Positions 55,212 through 64,000 of a DNA stretch of 64,000 bases are shown here, one piece after another. The position numbers and the translations under genes are program-made. How positions within the stretch are numbered: the stretch's first letter is position 1; each line of letters begins with the position of its first letter. Source of the stretch: Pelagibacterales bacterium SAG-MED28 (GTDB taxonomy: Bacteria; Pseudomonadota; Alphaproteobacteria; Pelagibacterales; Pelagibacteraceae); the NCBI GenBank assembly GCA_014653835.1, contig JACWDY010000002.1:90001-154000 (forward strand), written 5' to 3'. The notes under the pieces are model-generated. The model searched no databases, was not told where the DNA came from, and saw only the letters and a list, made by a program, of their open reading frames with translations.

Positions 55212-55967
55212 ATGAAAAAATTCAAATATTTAAAATTAACAAAGACTAAAAAACTTAGATTTATTGATAATTACTTTGAAAAAAAACTTTATGTAGTTTT
55301 TTTACATGGATTTATGTCTGATATTGAAGGAAAAAAACCTCAGTCTCTTCTACGCTTTGCAAAAAGAAATAAGTTAGGCTTTGTGGCACTTGAATACTCT
55401 GGTCATGGTAAATCATCAGGGGATTTCACCTCAGGAAATATAAGTTCCTGGACGAATGAAACAAAATTTATAATCGAAAAAATTGTTAAAAAAAATGATT
55501 TTATTCTTATCGGTTCAAGCATGGGTTCATGGATAGGACTTAATCAATTTAAACACTTCAAAAGACAGATTAAAGGATTTATTGGAATTGGTTCGGCTCC
55601 AGAATTCCTAACAAGATTAATTTGGAACAAATTTACAAAAAAAATTAAATCGGAGTTAATAATGAACGGCAAAACAATTATAAAAAGTGGAAATTATGAA
55701 TACCCCATTACTTACCAGCTAGTAAAAGATGGAAGAAAAAACAAAGTTTTAAATAAAAAGATTAATTCAAAGATTAAAGTGACAATGATTCATGGAAAAA
55801 AAGATGAAGTGGTCCCAGTAAAATTTTCAAAATTAGTTTTGTCTCTATTCAAAAATGCAAAGAAGAAATTAAAAATTATTAGTAATGGAGATCATAGTTT
55901 GTCGAGCTCAAGACAATTAAAAATTATTATTAAAGAGTTAAACTATATCATTAAGGATTTTATCTAA
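55212..55967 (+). CDS. Alpha/beta hydrolase, ABHD10-like
   Basis: The 251-aa protein has the alpha/beta-hydrolase core: VVFLHGFMSDIEGKKP (oxyanion-hole HGF), YSGHGKSSGDFTSGNISSW, the nucleophile elbow GSSMGSW, the acid region IHGKKDEVVPVKF and the catalytic histidine in NGDHSLSS. This pattern resembles the alphaproteobacterial and mitochondrial ABHD10 group, which hydrolyses acyl esters or S-acyl groups. There is no signal peptide, so it is cytoplasmic. The substrate is unknown. It stands alone on the plus strand, divergent from the GT4 gene, and its last 30 bp overlap the end of the SDR gene on the other strand. Confidence 0.87.
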   Translation: MKKFKYLKLTKTKKLRFIDNYFEKKLYVVFLHGFMSDIEGKKPQSLLRFAKRNKLGFVALEYSGHGKSSGDFTSGNISSWTNETKFIIEKIVKKNDFILIGSSMGSWIGLNQFKHFKRQIKGFIGIGSAPEFLTRLIWNKFTKKIKSELIMNGKTIIKSGNYEYPITYQLVKDGRKNKVLNKKINSKIKVTMIHGKKDEVVPVKFSKLVLSLFKNAKKKLKIISNGDHSLSSSRQLKIIIKELNYIIKDFI

Positions 55968-56813
55968 ACCCTCTTTGTAAGTTGGGTAAGTTAATTGATA
56001 ATTAAAGAACTCTTTTACTTTTTGATTATCAACTTTTTTTGAGTCTTTATAAAAATCTTTTAACATCCCATCTTCTAAAGTATCTAATTCAAAAAATTCT
56101 GGAGATTTTATTTTAAGTAGTTTTGAGCCATATGAAGCAATTTCTTCTTGTGAAGCTGGTTTATCATCTGAAACATTATAAATTTCATTACTTTTAAATT
56201 TTTTCATTGAATGAAACAAAAGATTTGCAATATCCTCGACATGGATCCTTGAAAAAAAATGATTTTCCTTTTTGACTATTTGAGCTTGACCAGAAATTAA
56301 TCTTTTTAAAATGTTGTTTTGTAATGAATAAATTCCAGATAATCTAAAAATTTGTAGGGGTAAGTTATTTTCATTTGAAAATTCTAGCCACTGATTTTCA
56401 GCTTGTAGTCTTTTGATGCCGCTATTAGATGTTGGTTTAGTTTCGCTTTTTTCATTAACCCATTCACCATCATGATTCCCATAAACACTAGTTGCAGATA
56501 GGTAGGTAATCCATTTTGTTTTGGATTTTTTAATTATTTCTTTAAAAAATTTAATCACAATATCTTTTTCATTTACAGGTGGTATCGAAACTAATATGTA
56601 ATCTGTATTAAGTATTTTTTTTTCAATATCTGTATCAATCTGGTAATCGTCAAATTGATAAGAGTTATAATTTATCTTTTCAAAATTTGCCAAACGTGTT
56701 TTTTTGCGAGAAGAAACATTAAGTTCTATTGCTATTTTTTCTTTCAAAATTTTCCTAATAAAATTTTGTGCTACTTGTCCAAACCCAAAACAGAAAATAT
56801 TTATATTTTTCAT
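55938..56813 (-). CDS. Atypical SDR family NAD(P)-dependent protein (YeeZ-like)
   Basis: The start at 56813 gives a 291-aa protein beginning MKNINIFCFGFGQVAQNF, the Rossmann dinucleotide motif (GFGQVA); the longer start at 56840 would put nine extra residues ahead of the Rossmann strand and was not chosen. The region YLSATSVYGNHDGEWVNE with PTSNSGIKRLQAENQW is characteristic of YeeZ-type atypical extended SDR proteins, in which the usual YxxxK active site is changed. The substrate is unknown. Its start overlaps the stop of the membrane-protein gene by 1 bp (TAATG), and its 3' end overlaps the hydrolase by 30 bp on the other strand. Confidence 0.85.
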   Translation of the reverse strand: MKNINIFCFGFGQVAQNFIRKILKEKIAIELNVSSRKKTRLANFEKINYNSYQFDDYQIDTDIEKKILNTDYILVSIPPVNEKDIVIKFFKEIIKKSKTKWITYLSATSVYGNHDGEWVNEKSETKPTSNSGIKRLQAENQWLEFSNENNLPLQIFRLSGIYSLQNNILKRLISGQAQIVKKENHFFSRIHVEDIANLLFHSMKKFKSNEIYNVSDDKPASQEEIASYGSKLLKIKSPEFFELDTLEDGMLKDFYKDSKKVDNQKVKEFFNYQLTYPTYKEGLDKILNDIV

Positions 56814-58630
56814 TATTTTTTTTTTTTGTAAATTTCCCAATGACTTATCTTTTGATAAAAATTATAGTTTTCCTTAATATAGCCATCAAGTAGTTTTAAC
56901 CTATCCCCAACATGTCCATAGGCGTCAACGTCAGATTTATACACCAAATATTTTGAGGTACTAATATTCAAATCTTTTATAATATTTTTTTGAATTTGAG
57001 GCGGTGTAGCTAAATAAAGCAAGTAATGCTTACTACATGTTGGTTTTTTTAACAAATAAGGAAGAGCGACTTCATTGGTATAAATCATTACACATTCATC
57101 TTGGGAAGATAATTCTTTATATTGTAGAATGAAATTTTGATAATCTTTACTAATATATTTATTGTCTGAGTAATTCAGAAGTCTTTGAATGTTATCTTTC
57201 GAATGAATAAAATTAGTCGGTGATTTGATTTCATATTTTTTATTTAAAAAAATTGTACTAAAAAAAATTATAAGTAAGGCGGTATTTATATAATTAGGTC
57301 TTATAAATGAAATTTTATTTTGATTAAAAATAAATTGTAGAATTTTGAAATATAATATTGAAAATAAAGGAATATATAAAAAGCTTGAAGCTACTTTTAT
57401 ATGTCCTCCATCCGATCTGCTTAAACCATATTTGAAATATAAAATACTTGTTATAAAGAGAAAAGTTGTGATTAAAAGAAATTTAAATTCTTTTTTTTTT
57501 GCAAAGTTTATTTCCTTTATTATTAAAAACCCAGTAATTAGGAACAAAATTAAGACTTTAGTAGACCTTGTATCTTGAGACAAAAAAGGCGTAGGGAAAA
57601 TTAATCCATGAATGTAGTCTATAGTGACTATTAATAATTTAGTATTATTTATAAATTGATTAAATTCATTTTCGGAGATGTAAGCATAGAAAATCACCCA
57701 ACCTAAAATTATGAAAGTTGATAATGAAAAAACGTAAGCAAATTTTTTTTTTAAAATTAACACTATAAGTATAAAAAGAATTAAAGTATTAATATAAATA
57801 CCTATATCAATATACCAAAAAAGACTTAGGCTAGATAGAAGGCCTATTGCAATAAGATTTATAATTTTTTTATTCTCTAAGATAATAAAATTTAAGAATA
57901 AAAATATAAATATCAAAAGTAATAAACTTCTTAAAAAAAATACTGGAGCGAAATAACTCGTGTAGATTAATAAAGTAAGTGACAGTAACAAATAGAAAAT
58001 TATTTTTTGTTTTTTTTCTAGATTAACAACTGATGCAATTCTGTAAGCTATAAGCATAAGAAAAACTTTGTTGAAGAAAATTACAAATAAATTTAAAAAT
58101 CTTGTCACACCAATTGACTCAATATTGAAAAATTTCCATAGTAAATAAGGATAAAAATTTCCAAAAAAACCTCTTTCGACGTAAGAAGATTGCCAGAATT
58201 CATCTTTAATTATTGCATTATTAGATGGCGTAAGCCATAACCCTTCATGAAAAATATCTATTTGATGATTTAAAACTTTAAAATCTATAAAAAAAAATTC
58301 TATAATTATAAATATAATAGTGATCCCAAAAAAAAAAATTAAATTTTTGTGATCGCTAGAATAAGTAAGGTCATACTTTAAAATGATGTCTTTTACATTT
58401 ATAAAAAATATTTTTTCATATATTTGATAAAAAAAAATTAATATTAGAAAAGGTATAGAGAGATATAAGACAAAACGTAAAGTATCATTTTGTGAATGAT
58501 GAAGATTATTAGCGTAACTGTCCCCTAAATAAGATTTATCTTCATTAAATGGAAGGCTAATCGAGTCCCACAAGAAAGTTAAAAAAATTATTGAAGATAT
58601 AAATAATAAGTAAGGTGCTATTTTTTTCAA
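56813..58630 (-). CDS. Multi-pass integral membrane protein, unknown function
   Basis: The 605-aa protein has an N-terminal signal-anchor-like helix, about 11-13 hydrophobic segments over residues 5-440, and a soluble C-terminal part of about 150 residues containing SQDECVMIYTNEVALPYLLKKPTCSKHYLLYLATPP (core DECVMIYTNEVALPYLLKKP). A loop region with IDIFHEGLWLTPSNN and YVERGFFGNFYPYLLWKFF resembles the catalytic side of GT-C glycosyltransferases (ArnT/PMT-like), but I cannot name the family. The 12-nt T run at 56816-56827 is the coding lysine tail. It follows gltB after 1 bp and is coupled to the SDR gene. Confidence 0.75.
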   Translation of the reverse strand: MKKIAPYLLFISSIIFLTFLWDSISLPFNEDKSYLGDSYANNLHHSQNDTLRFVLYLSIPFLILIFFYQIYEKIFFINVKDIILKYDLTYSSDHKNLIFFFGITIIFIIIEFFFIDFKVLNHQIDIFHEGLWLTPSNNAIIKDEFWQSSYVERGFFGNFYPYLLWKFFNIESIGVTRFLNLFVIFFNKVFLMLIAYRIASVVNLEKKQKIIFYLLLSLTLLIYTSYFAPVFFLRSLLLLIFIFLFLNFIILENKKIINLIAIGLLSSLSLFWYIDIGIYINTLILFILIVLILKKKFAYVFSLSTFIILGWVIFYAYISENEFNQFINNTKLLIVTIDYIHGLIFPTPFLSQDTRSTKVLILFLITGFLIIKEINFAKKKEFKFLLITTFLFITSILYFKYGLSRSDGGHIKVASSFLYIPLFSILYFKILQFIFNQNKISFIRPNYINTALLIIFFSTIFLNKKYEIKSPTNFIHSKDNIQRLLNYSDNKYISKDYQNFILQYKELSSQDECVMIYTNEVALPYLLKKPTCSKHYLLYLATPPQIQKNIIKDLNISTSKYLVYKSDVDAYGHVGDRLKLLDGYIKENYNFYQKISHWEIYKKKK

Positions 58631-58631
58631 A

Positions 58632-61600
58632 TTAACTTACTTTTTTTTCAAACTTTTTATGTGTAATCGGATGATCTAATTTGTCTAGCATTTCTATTGG
58701 GCATATTAGTTTAAATTTTTTAATTTCATTTTCAAAATTATTAAATATTTTTATAGCTATTTTTGAATTTGTTTCCTTAATAAAAGAATTCAAATTATCT
58801 TTTAAAAAGTTTTTCCAATAATCTGTTTCAATTTCTTGCCAAATAATTGAAGCTGGATTTGCAAAATTTTCAAAAGTATTTTTTTCATCGTAAACAAAAG
58901 CCATACCACCAGTCATGCCTGCACCAAAATTATCACCGACTTCACCTAATATAATGACATTTCCTCCAGTCATATACTCACATCCATGAGCGCCACAACC
59001 TTCTATTATCGATAAACTTCCAGAATTTCTAACCGCAAATCTTTCTCCTGCTTGTCCAGACGCAAATAATTTACCCGATGTCGCTCCATAAAGAACGGTA
59101 TTGCCAATTATTGTATTCTCATTTGAAACTAGCTTACTTTTCAAAGAAGGGTAAACAATAATATTTCCTCCTGATAAACCTTTGCCTACATAGTCATTGC
59201 AATCACCCTCTACAATTAACTTAATACCTCTAGTTAAAAAAGCTCCAAGTGACTGTCCAGCTGAACCATCTAATTTAATTTGGATTGTGTCTTCTTCTAA
59301 TTTATTATTGCCGAATTTTTTGTAAATATGATGAGATAATCTCGTACCTACAGATCTTAAAGTATTTTCTATCTTATAACTAAACTTATTTTCTGAACCT
59401 AATTTTATTTTTTCTTTTACTTCAGACCATATTTTCTCATCAAGAGTATTTGGAACTTTATTGATATGTTTGTCTTTACAATACCTTAAGTTTTCTCCGG
59501 GATCAGCTTGAACTAAAAGAGGGTTTAAATCTAAATCGTCTAGATTAGCGGCGCCCTTATTAACCTGAGATAATAAATCTGTTCTACCAATAATTTCATT
59601 CACTGATTTAAAGCCTAGAGAGGCGATTATCTCTCTTACTTCTTTTGCAACAAATTTAAATAAGTTAACAACTTTTTCTGGTGTTCCATTGAATTTTTCT
59701 CGCAAAGCTTTGTCTTGACTGCAAACTCCTACCGGACATGTATTAGAATGACATTGCCTAACCATTATACATCCCATAGCAACTAGTGAAGATGTGCCCA
59801 TACCGTATTCTTCTGCACCCATCATTGCAGCCATGACTACATCTCTTCCAGTTTTTAATCCTCCGTCAGTTCTTAAGGTTACATTATGTCTTAAATTATT
59901 TAATGTTAAAATTTGATTGGCCTCGGTTAAACCCATCTCCCAAGGTATGCCTGCATATTTAATGCTTGTTTGAGGGCTCGCACCTGTGCCACCTGAGTGA
60001 CCTGAAATTAAAATTATATCTGCTTTAGCTTTAGCAACCCCAGCGGCGATTGTTCCGATACCAGTTGATGCAACCAACTTAACTCCAACTCTTGCGCCTG
60101 GGTTAATTTGTTTTAGGTCATAGATTAATTGAGCTAAATCTTCGATTGAGTAAATGTCGTGATGTGGTGGTGGCGATATTAAAGTTACTCCTGGCGTAGA
60201 GTGTCTTAACCTTGCTATTTCATCTGTAACTTTAAATCCTGGTAGCTGCCCTCCTTCTCCTGGTTTTGCCCCTTGAGCAATTTTTATCTCTATTTCATTT
60301 GCATTATTTAAATAATCTACTGTCACTCCAAATCTTGCTGATGCAATTTGTTTTACTCTTGAATTTGCGCTATCTCCGTTTGAAAGCTTAACAAATCTTT
60401 TTGCGTCTTCTCCACCCTCGCCACTACATGAAGCGCCTTTAATTCGATTCATTCCCATGGCTAAAGTTTCATGTGCTTCAGCAGATAATGCTCCGTGGGA
60501 CATACTTCCGCTTCCAAACCTTTTTAAGATTTCATCAACTGACTCTACTTCATCAATATCGACTGGCTTTTGTAATTTTTTAAATTCAATTAAGTCTCTA
60601 ATATTAATTGGTGGTAAATTATGTATACCAGCTGAATACTTTTTATATTGATCGTATGACCCGCTACTTACTGCACTTTGCAACAAATGAATGAGCTTAC
60701 CTTGATACTGATGATTCTCACCGCTTTTTCTGTATCTGTACAAACCTCCAATAGGAAGAGTAAATACATTTTTCGCTTTAAATTTTACATGAAGTTCTTT
60801 TATTTTTTTTTCAATTCCAATTATACCTATTCCTGAAATTCTTGACGACATTCCTGGAAAATAGTCTGAAACGATAGCTCTACTAAGACCTACAGCTTCA
60901 AAATTACATCCGCCTCTGTATGAACTAATTACTGAGATACCCATTTTAGACATTATTTTAAGAAGACCCGAGTCTATTGATTTTTTGAATTTACTCACGC
61001 AAGTTTCAAAATCAGATTTACCAAACAGCTTTTTTTCAAATCTTTGGAAGATGCTATCTATTGCTAAATACGGATTTATTGTTGTAGCGCCAACTCCGAT
61101 TAAAATAGCAAATGAATGTGTATCCATAGCGTCAGAACACTCAACATTTAATGAACAATAACCTCTCAGACCATTTTTGACCAAGTGTGAGTGCACAGCT
61201 CCTACAGTTAATATACTGGGTATACTTGCTTTTTGATCAGAAATATTTTTGTCAGAGAGCACTATACACGTGCCTCCTTCTCTTACTGCGGTTTCTGCTT
61301 CTTCTCGAATTATCTCTATTCTTTCTTTTAGAGTTTTGTGAATATCGAAAGTACAATCAATTACTTTAATTTTTTTTGAAAAAAATTTTTTAAATTTTGA
61401 AAATTGTGAATTAGTTAGTATAGGACTATCGAGAACGTAAATATTCTCCTCGGTCAAATTATCGAAATCTAAAATATTTCCCAAGTTTCCGAATCTAGTT
61501 TTTAAACTCATCACTTTATTTTCTCGAAGAGAATCAATCGGTGGATTAGTAACTTGACTAAAATTTTGTCTGAAGTAATGTGATACAGGTCTAAAGTGAC

Positions 61601-63128
61601 TTGACAGAACTGCAACTGGAGTATCATCTCCCATAGAGCCTGCTGCTTCTTTTCCTTCTTCGGCCATGGGGTGAAGTATTAATTCTAAATCCTCAATGCT
61701 TAGACCAGATAAATATTGTCTTTTTCGTAAATCTTCACTTACAAAATTTGGTTTTTCGTTTTCAGAAAATAGCTTTTTCTCTAAATCAATAATTTGTTTA
61801 TTATATTTTTTATAATCTTTTGCTAAGAGATCTTTAATCTCCTTATCCTTAAATAATTTTCCCTTTCTTAAATCTATAGCAATAATTTGTCCTGGGCCAA
61901 GTTTGCCTTTTTCTATAATTTTCTCTTCGGGAATTTTTATCATTCCAGCTTCAGAACCAACAAAAAATAAATCCTCTGAACTTATCGAGTACCTAAGTGG
62001 TCTTAAACCATTTCTATCAGATGAAGCTAAAACCCATTTAGCGTCTGTTGCACAGATAGCTGCCGGACCATCCCATGGTTCTATGGTGCTATTTAAGAAA
62101 TTAAATAAGTCTTGATGGTTTTTTGGTACAGTCTTACTTCTTTTTGACCAAGAGTCAGGTATCATCATTAATTTAATTAATGGAGCAAGTTTTCCAGAGT
62201 GCGTAAGTAATTCGAAAACATTATCTAGAGCACCAGAGTCTGACGTACTTTGTATAACTGGTTTTAAATCTTTTACATTTTTAAACAATGAACTAGACAT
62301 GTCTTGCTCATGGATCTTCATCCAGTTAATATTTCCTCTAACAGTATTTATCTCTCCATTATGGGCCAGGGTTCTAAAAGGCTGGGCCAAGTCCCAGCTT
62401 GGAAATGTGTTAGTAGAATACCTTTGATGAAAAATCGCAAATCTCGAAGATAATTTTTTATCATTAAGATCGGTATAAAAATCTGATAACATTTCTGCTA
62501 GGAACATGCCTTTGTAAACAATTGATCTTGAGCTTAGTGAACAAATATAAAAATCTTTTAACTGTTTTTCTCTAGCTATCTTTTCAATTTTTTTTCTAGT
62601 TTCAAATAAATCTCTTTCAAGATCGTTAGTCTCAAGATTTTCATTTTTTTTGAACATCACTTGTGCAATTTCTGGACGGTTTTGATCTGCTGTTTTTCCT
62701 AGAACACTGGGATTAATTGGTACCTGTCTCCAACCATAAATAAAGTAGTTTGCCTTTAGCAGAGAGGCTTCTATTACTTCTCTGCATTTTTCTTGTTGGG
62801 CATAATCTGTTCTTGGAAGAAAAATCATACCTACACAAATTCTTTTTTTTTCGTCAGGAGTATGACCAGTAGATAATATTTTTTCGTTAAAAAACTCTGG
62901 CGCTATCTCAATTTGTATACCAGCACCATCTCCCGATTTTCCGTCTGCGTCAACGGCTCCTCTATGCCAAATAGCTTTTAATGCTTGAATACCATAATCA
63001 ACTATTTTTCTAGACTTTTTTCCATTTGTAGAAGCAATAAGTCCCACACCACAAGCATCGTGCTCCATTTCTTGATTATAATTAAAACTCTCTTCTAATA
63101 TTTTTTTATTTTTTTTGTAGTTTTTCAT
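58632..63128 (-). CDS. gltB: Glutamate synthase (NADPH) large subunit
   Basis: GltB transfers the amide of glutamine to 2-oxoglutarate, the core of ammonium assimilation. The 1498-aa protein has a short propeptide (about 25 aa) before the nucleophile C26 in HDACGVG of the class II glutamine amidotransferase domain. The central domain, the FMN-binding synthase domain with GEGGEDAKRF and LISGHSGGTGASPQ, and the 3Fe-4S ligands in CIMVRQCHSNTCPVGVC follow, and the protein ends with the beta-helix GXGXG domain with GGNIIVYP and GGNVIILGEVGDNFGAGMTGG (core GDNFGAGMTGG). It is paired with gltD upstream (5-bp gap). Regulation by nitrogen is not visible here because the operon promoter lies beyond the window edge. 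Confidence 0.98.
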   Translation of the reverse strand: MKNYKKNKKILEESFNYNQEMEHDACGVGLIASTNGKKSRKIVDYGIQALKAIWHRGAVDADGKSGDGAGIQIEIAPEFFNEKILSTGHTPDEKKRICVGMIFLPRTDYAQQEKCREVIEASLLKANYFIYGWRQVPINPSVLGKTADQNRPEIAQVMFKKNENLETNDLERDLFETRKKIEKIAREKQLKDFYICSLSSRSIVYKGMFLAEMLSDFYTDLNDKKLSSRFAIFHQRYSTNTFPSWDLAQPFRTLAHNGEINTVRGNINWMKIHEQDMSSSLFKNVKDLKPVIQSTSDSGALDNVFELLTHSGKLAPLIKLMMIPDSWSKRSKTVPKNHQDLFNFLNSTIEPWDGPAAICATDAKWVLASSDRNGLRPLRYSISSEDLFFVGSEAGMIKIPEEKIIEKGKLGPGQIIAIDLRKGKLFKDKEIKDLLAKDYKKYNKQIIDLEKKLFSENEKPNFVSEDLRKRQYLSGLSIEDLELILHPMAEEGKEAAGSMGDDTPVAVLSSHFRPVSHYFRQNFSQVTNPPIDSLRENKVMSLKTRFGNLGNILDFDNLTEENIYVLDSPILTNSQFSKFKKFFSKKIKVIDCTFDIHKTLKERIEIIREEAETAVREGGTCIVLSDKNISDQKASIPSILTVGAVHSHLVKNGLRGYCSLNVECSDAMDTHSFAILIGVGATTINPYLAIDSIFQRFEKKLFGKSDFETCVSKFKKSIDSGLLKIMSKMGISVISSYRGGCNFEAVGLSRAIVSDYFPGMSSRISGIGIIGIEKKIKELHVKFKAKNVFTLPIGGLYRYRKSGENHQYQGKLIHLLQSAVSSGSYDQYKKYSAGIHNLPPINIRDLIEFKKLQKPVDIDEVESVDEILKRFGSGSMSHGALSAEAHETLAMGMNRIKGASCSGEGGEDAKRFVKLSNGDSANSRVKQIASARFGVTVDYLNNANEIEIKIAQGAKPGEGGQLPGFKVTDEIARLRHSTPGVTLISPPPHHDIYSIEDLAQLIYDLKQINPGARVGVKLVASTGIGTIAAGVAKAKADIILISGHSGGTGASPQTSIKYAGIPWEMGLTEANQILTLNNLRHNVTLRTDGGLKTGRDVVMAAMMGAEEYGMGTSSLVAMGCIMVRQCHSNTCPVGVCSQDKALREKFNGTPEKVVNLFKFVAKEVREIIASLGFKSVNEIIGRTDLLSQVNKGAANLDDLDLNPLLVQADPGENLRYCKDKHINKVPNTLDEKIWSEVKEKIKLGSENKFSYKIENTLRSVGTRLSHHIYKKFGNNKLEEDTIQIKLDGSAGQSLGAFLTRGIKLIVEGDCNDYVGKGLSGGNIIVYPSLKSKLVSNENTIIGNTVLYGATSGKLFASGQAGERFAVRNSGSLSIIEGCGAHGCEYMTGGNVIILGEVGDNFGAGMTGGMAFVYDEKNTFENFANPASIIWQEIETDYWKNFLKDNLNSFIKETNSKIAIKIFNNFENEIKKFKLICPIEMLDKLDHPITHKKFEKKVS

Positions 63129-63133
63129 TTGTA

Positions 63134-64000
63134 TTAGGCTGCTTCCACAGACTTATTCTTATTAATTTTTAGTTGTAAATATTTTTCTATTTGTGTTGCT
63201 GCATCTCGTCCGTCTCTTATCGCCCATACTACCAATGATGCTCCTCTTACAATGTCACCTGCTGCAAAAACTCCATCTAGATTAGTTTGCATAGATTTTA
63301 AATCTATTTTTATTGTACCCCATTGAGAAACAACTAACTCCTCAGCATTAAATAATTTAGGTAAGTTTTCAGGATCAAACCCTAAAGATTTTATTACAAG
63401 ATCTGCGGATATTTTATACTCGGAACCTAAATCAATTTCTGGTCTTCTTCTACCTGAAGAGTCGGGTTCACCTAATCTCATTTTATTTACTTCTACCGCT
63501 TCCACCTTAGTATTTCCAATAAACCTTTTGGGACTAGTAAGCCAAACAAAATCTACACCCTCTTCAATGGCGTTGCCTACTTCTCTTGCGGATCCTGGCA
63601 TATTCTCTCTATCTCTTCTATACAAACATTTGACTGATTTTGCCTTTTGTCTCACCGAAGTTCTTACGCAATCCATTGCAGTATCTCCACCACCAATAAC
63701 TACTACATTTTTTCCTTCAGCGTTAAGTGTTCCGTCATCAAATAATTTGACTTTATCTCCCAGTCCTTTTCTATTTGAAGCAGTTAAAAATTCCATTGCT
63801 GGAAAAATGTTGTGAAGTTCGTGACCTGGAATATTAATTTCTCTTGCTTTATAAACTCCAGTTGAGATTAATATCGCATCATGTTTTTCTTTAAGTTCAT
63901 ACAATGTTTTATCTTGTCCAACTTCAAAATTTTGAACAAATTTTATTCCATTTTCTTTGAGTAACTTAGTTCTTCTTTCAACAACAAACTTTTCTAGTTT
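63134..64000 (-). CDS. gltD: Glutamate synthase small subunit (partial, continues past the window)
   Basis: GltD carries FAD and two [4Fe-4S] clusters and passes NADPH electrons to GltB. The last 288 residues and stop are present; the frame stays open to base 64000 (KLEKFVVERRTKLL at the edge), so the N-terminus with the cysteine clusters is missing. The visible part has the NADPH-binding motif VVIGGGDTAMDCVRT (the usual GxGxxG/A form), a CLYRRDRENMPGS segment, and the C-terminal FAD motif TNLDGVFAAGDIVRGASLVVWAIRDGRDAA (core DGVFAAGDIVRGASLVVWAI). gltB follows on the same strand after 5 bp. Confidence 0.97.
   Translation of the reverse strand, partial: KLEKFVVERRTKLLKENGIKFVQNFEVGQDKTLYELKEKHDAILISTGVYKAREINIPGHELHNIFPAMEFLTASNRKGLGDKVKLFDDGTLNAEGKNVVVIGGGDTAMDCVRTSVRQKAKSVKCLYRRDRENMPGSAREVGNAIEEGVDFVWLTSPKRFIGNTKVEAVEVNKMRLGEPDSSGRRRPEIDLGSEYKISADLVIKSLGFDPENLPKLFNAEELVVSQWGTIKIDLKSMQTNLDGVFAAGDIVRGASLVVWAIRDGRDAATQIEKYLQLKINKNKSVEAA

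Overview
The window is a dense, AT-rich piece of a streamlined alphaproteobacterial chromosome, most probably a SAR11 / Candidatus Pelagibacter-type marine bacterium. The case rests on several things: the 5' part of an alphaproteobacterial 16S rRNA gene at the left edge, strong A/T codon bias with many poly-lysine and poly-asparagine stretches, spacers of 0-10 bp or 1-30 bp gene overlaps almost everywhere, and alphaproteobacterial families and gene orders. Those families include DUF4167, DUF1178, DUF2948, class I lysyl-tRNA synthetase, CobS/CobT-like proteins with a zinc-finger J-protein, and the order yidC-argB-HAD-dapD-dapE...truA-fmt-def. There is no transposon, prophage, integrase, toxin-antitoxin pair or CRISPR array. 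Species assignment is inference; a 16S comparison would settle it.

Layout. 1-974: 16S rRNA 5' part (minus), its leader and promoter. 975-2321: M23 peptidoglycan hydrolase. 2328-6934 (minus): lysC-ispG-prfA-prmC-DUF4167. 6991-9443: ubiG (plus) facing argJ-DUF1178 (minus). 9488-12052: secA. 12055-20296 (minus): a long run of TVP38-like membrane protein, YyaL-like protein, three small unknown proteins, dcd, murA, DUF2948, hisD, infA, tRNA-Phe(GAA) and phrB. 20347-27894 (plus): rpmH-rnpA-yidD-yidC-argB-HAD phosphatase-dapD-dapE-SET methyltransferase-glycosyltransferase. 27891-31977 (minus): two unknown envelope proteins, def, fmt, truA. 32050-33658 (plus): aroK-aroB. 33642-37220: bolA (minus), then J-domain protein-cobS-cobT (plus). 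37217-40736 (minus): lysS(class I)-pyrD-rpmB-YhhQ transporter. 40830-44388 (plus): trkH-ampG-NlpC/P60. 44492-55175 (minus): glycosyltransferase-thrS-infC-rpmI-rplT-pheS-pheT-lepA-glycosyltransferase-tRNA-Ser(GGA). 55212-55967: alpha/beta hydrolase (plus). 55938-64000 (minus): gltD (cut by the window edge)-gltB-multi-pass membrane protein-atypical SDR.

Most genes are housekeeping: translation (infA, infC, rpmB, rpmH, rpmI, rplT, prfA with its methylase prmC, fmt/def, lepA, pheST, thrS, lysS), amino-acid synthesis (lysC, dapD, dapE, argB, argJ, hisD, aroK, aroB, gltBD), protein export and insertion (secA, yidC, yidD), and peptidoglycan (murA, M23, AmpG plus NlpC/P60). The less understood parts are the BolA / J-protein / CobS / CobT group, the SET-domain protein coupled to a glycosyltransferase inside the dapE-truA neighbourhood, the small-protein block beside dcd, the 59-aa and 576-aa envelope protein pair, and a GC-rich hairpin at 44394-44425.

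Two compaction features stand out. Both tRNA genes begin on the last base of the preceding gene's TAG stop codon. Six gene pairs abut with zero bases between stop and start, so each pair lies in one reading frame separated only by a stop codon.
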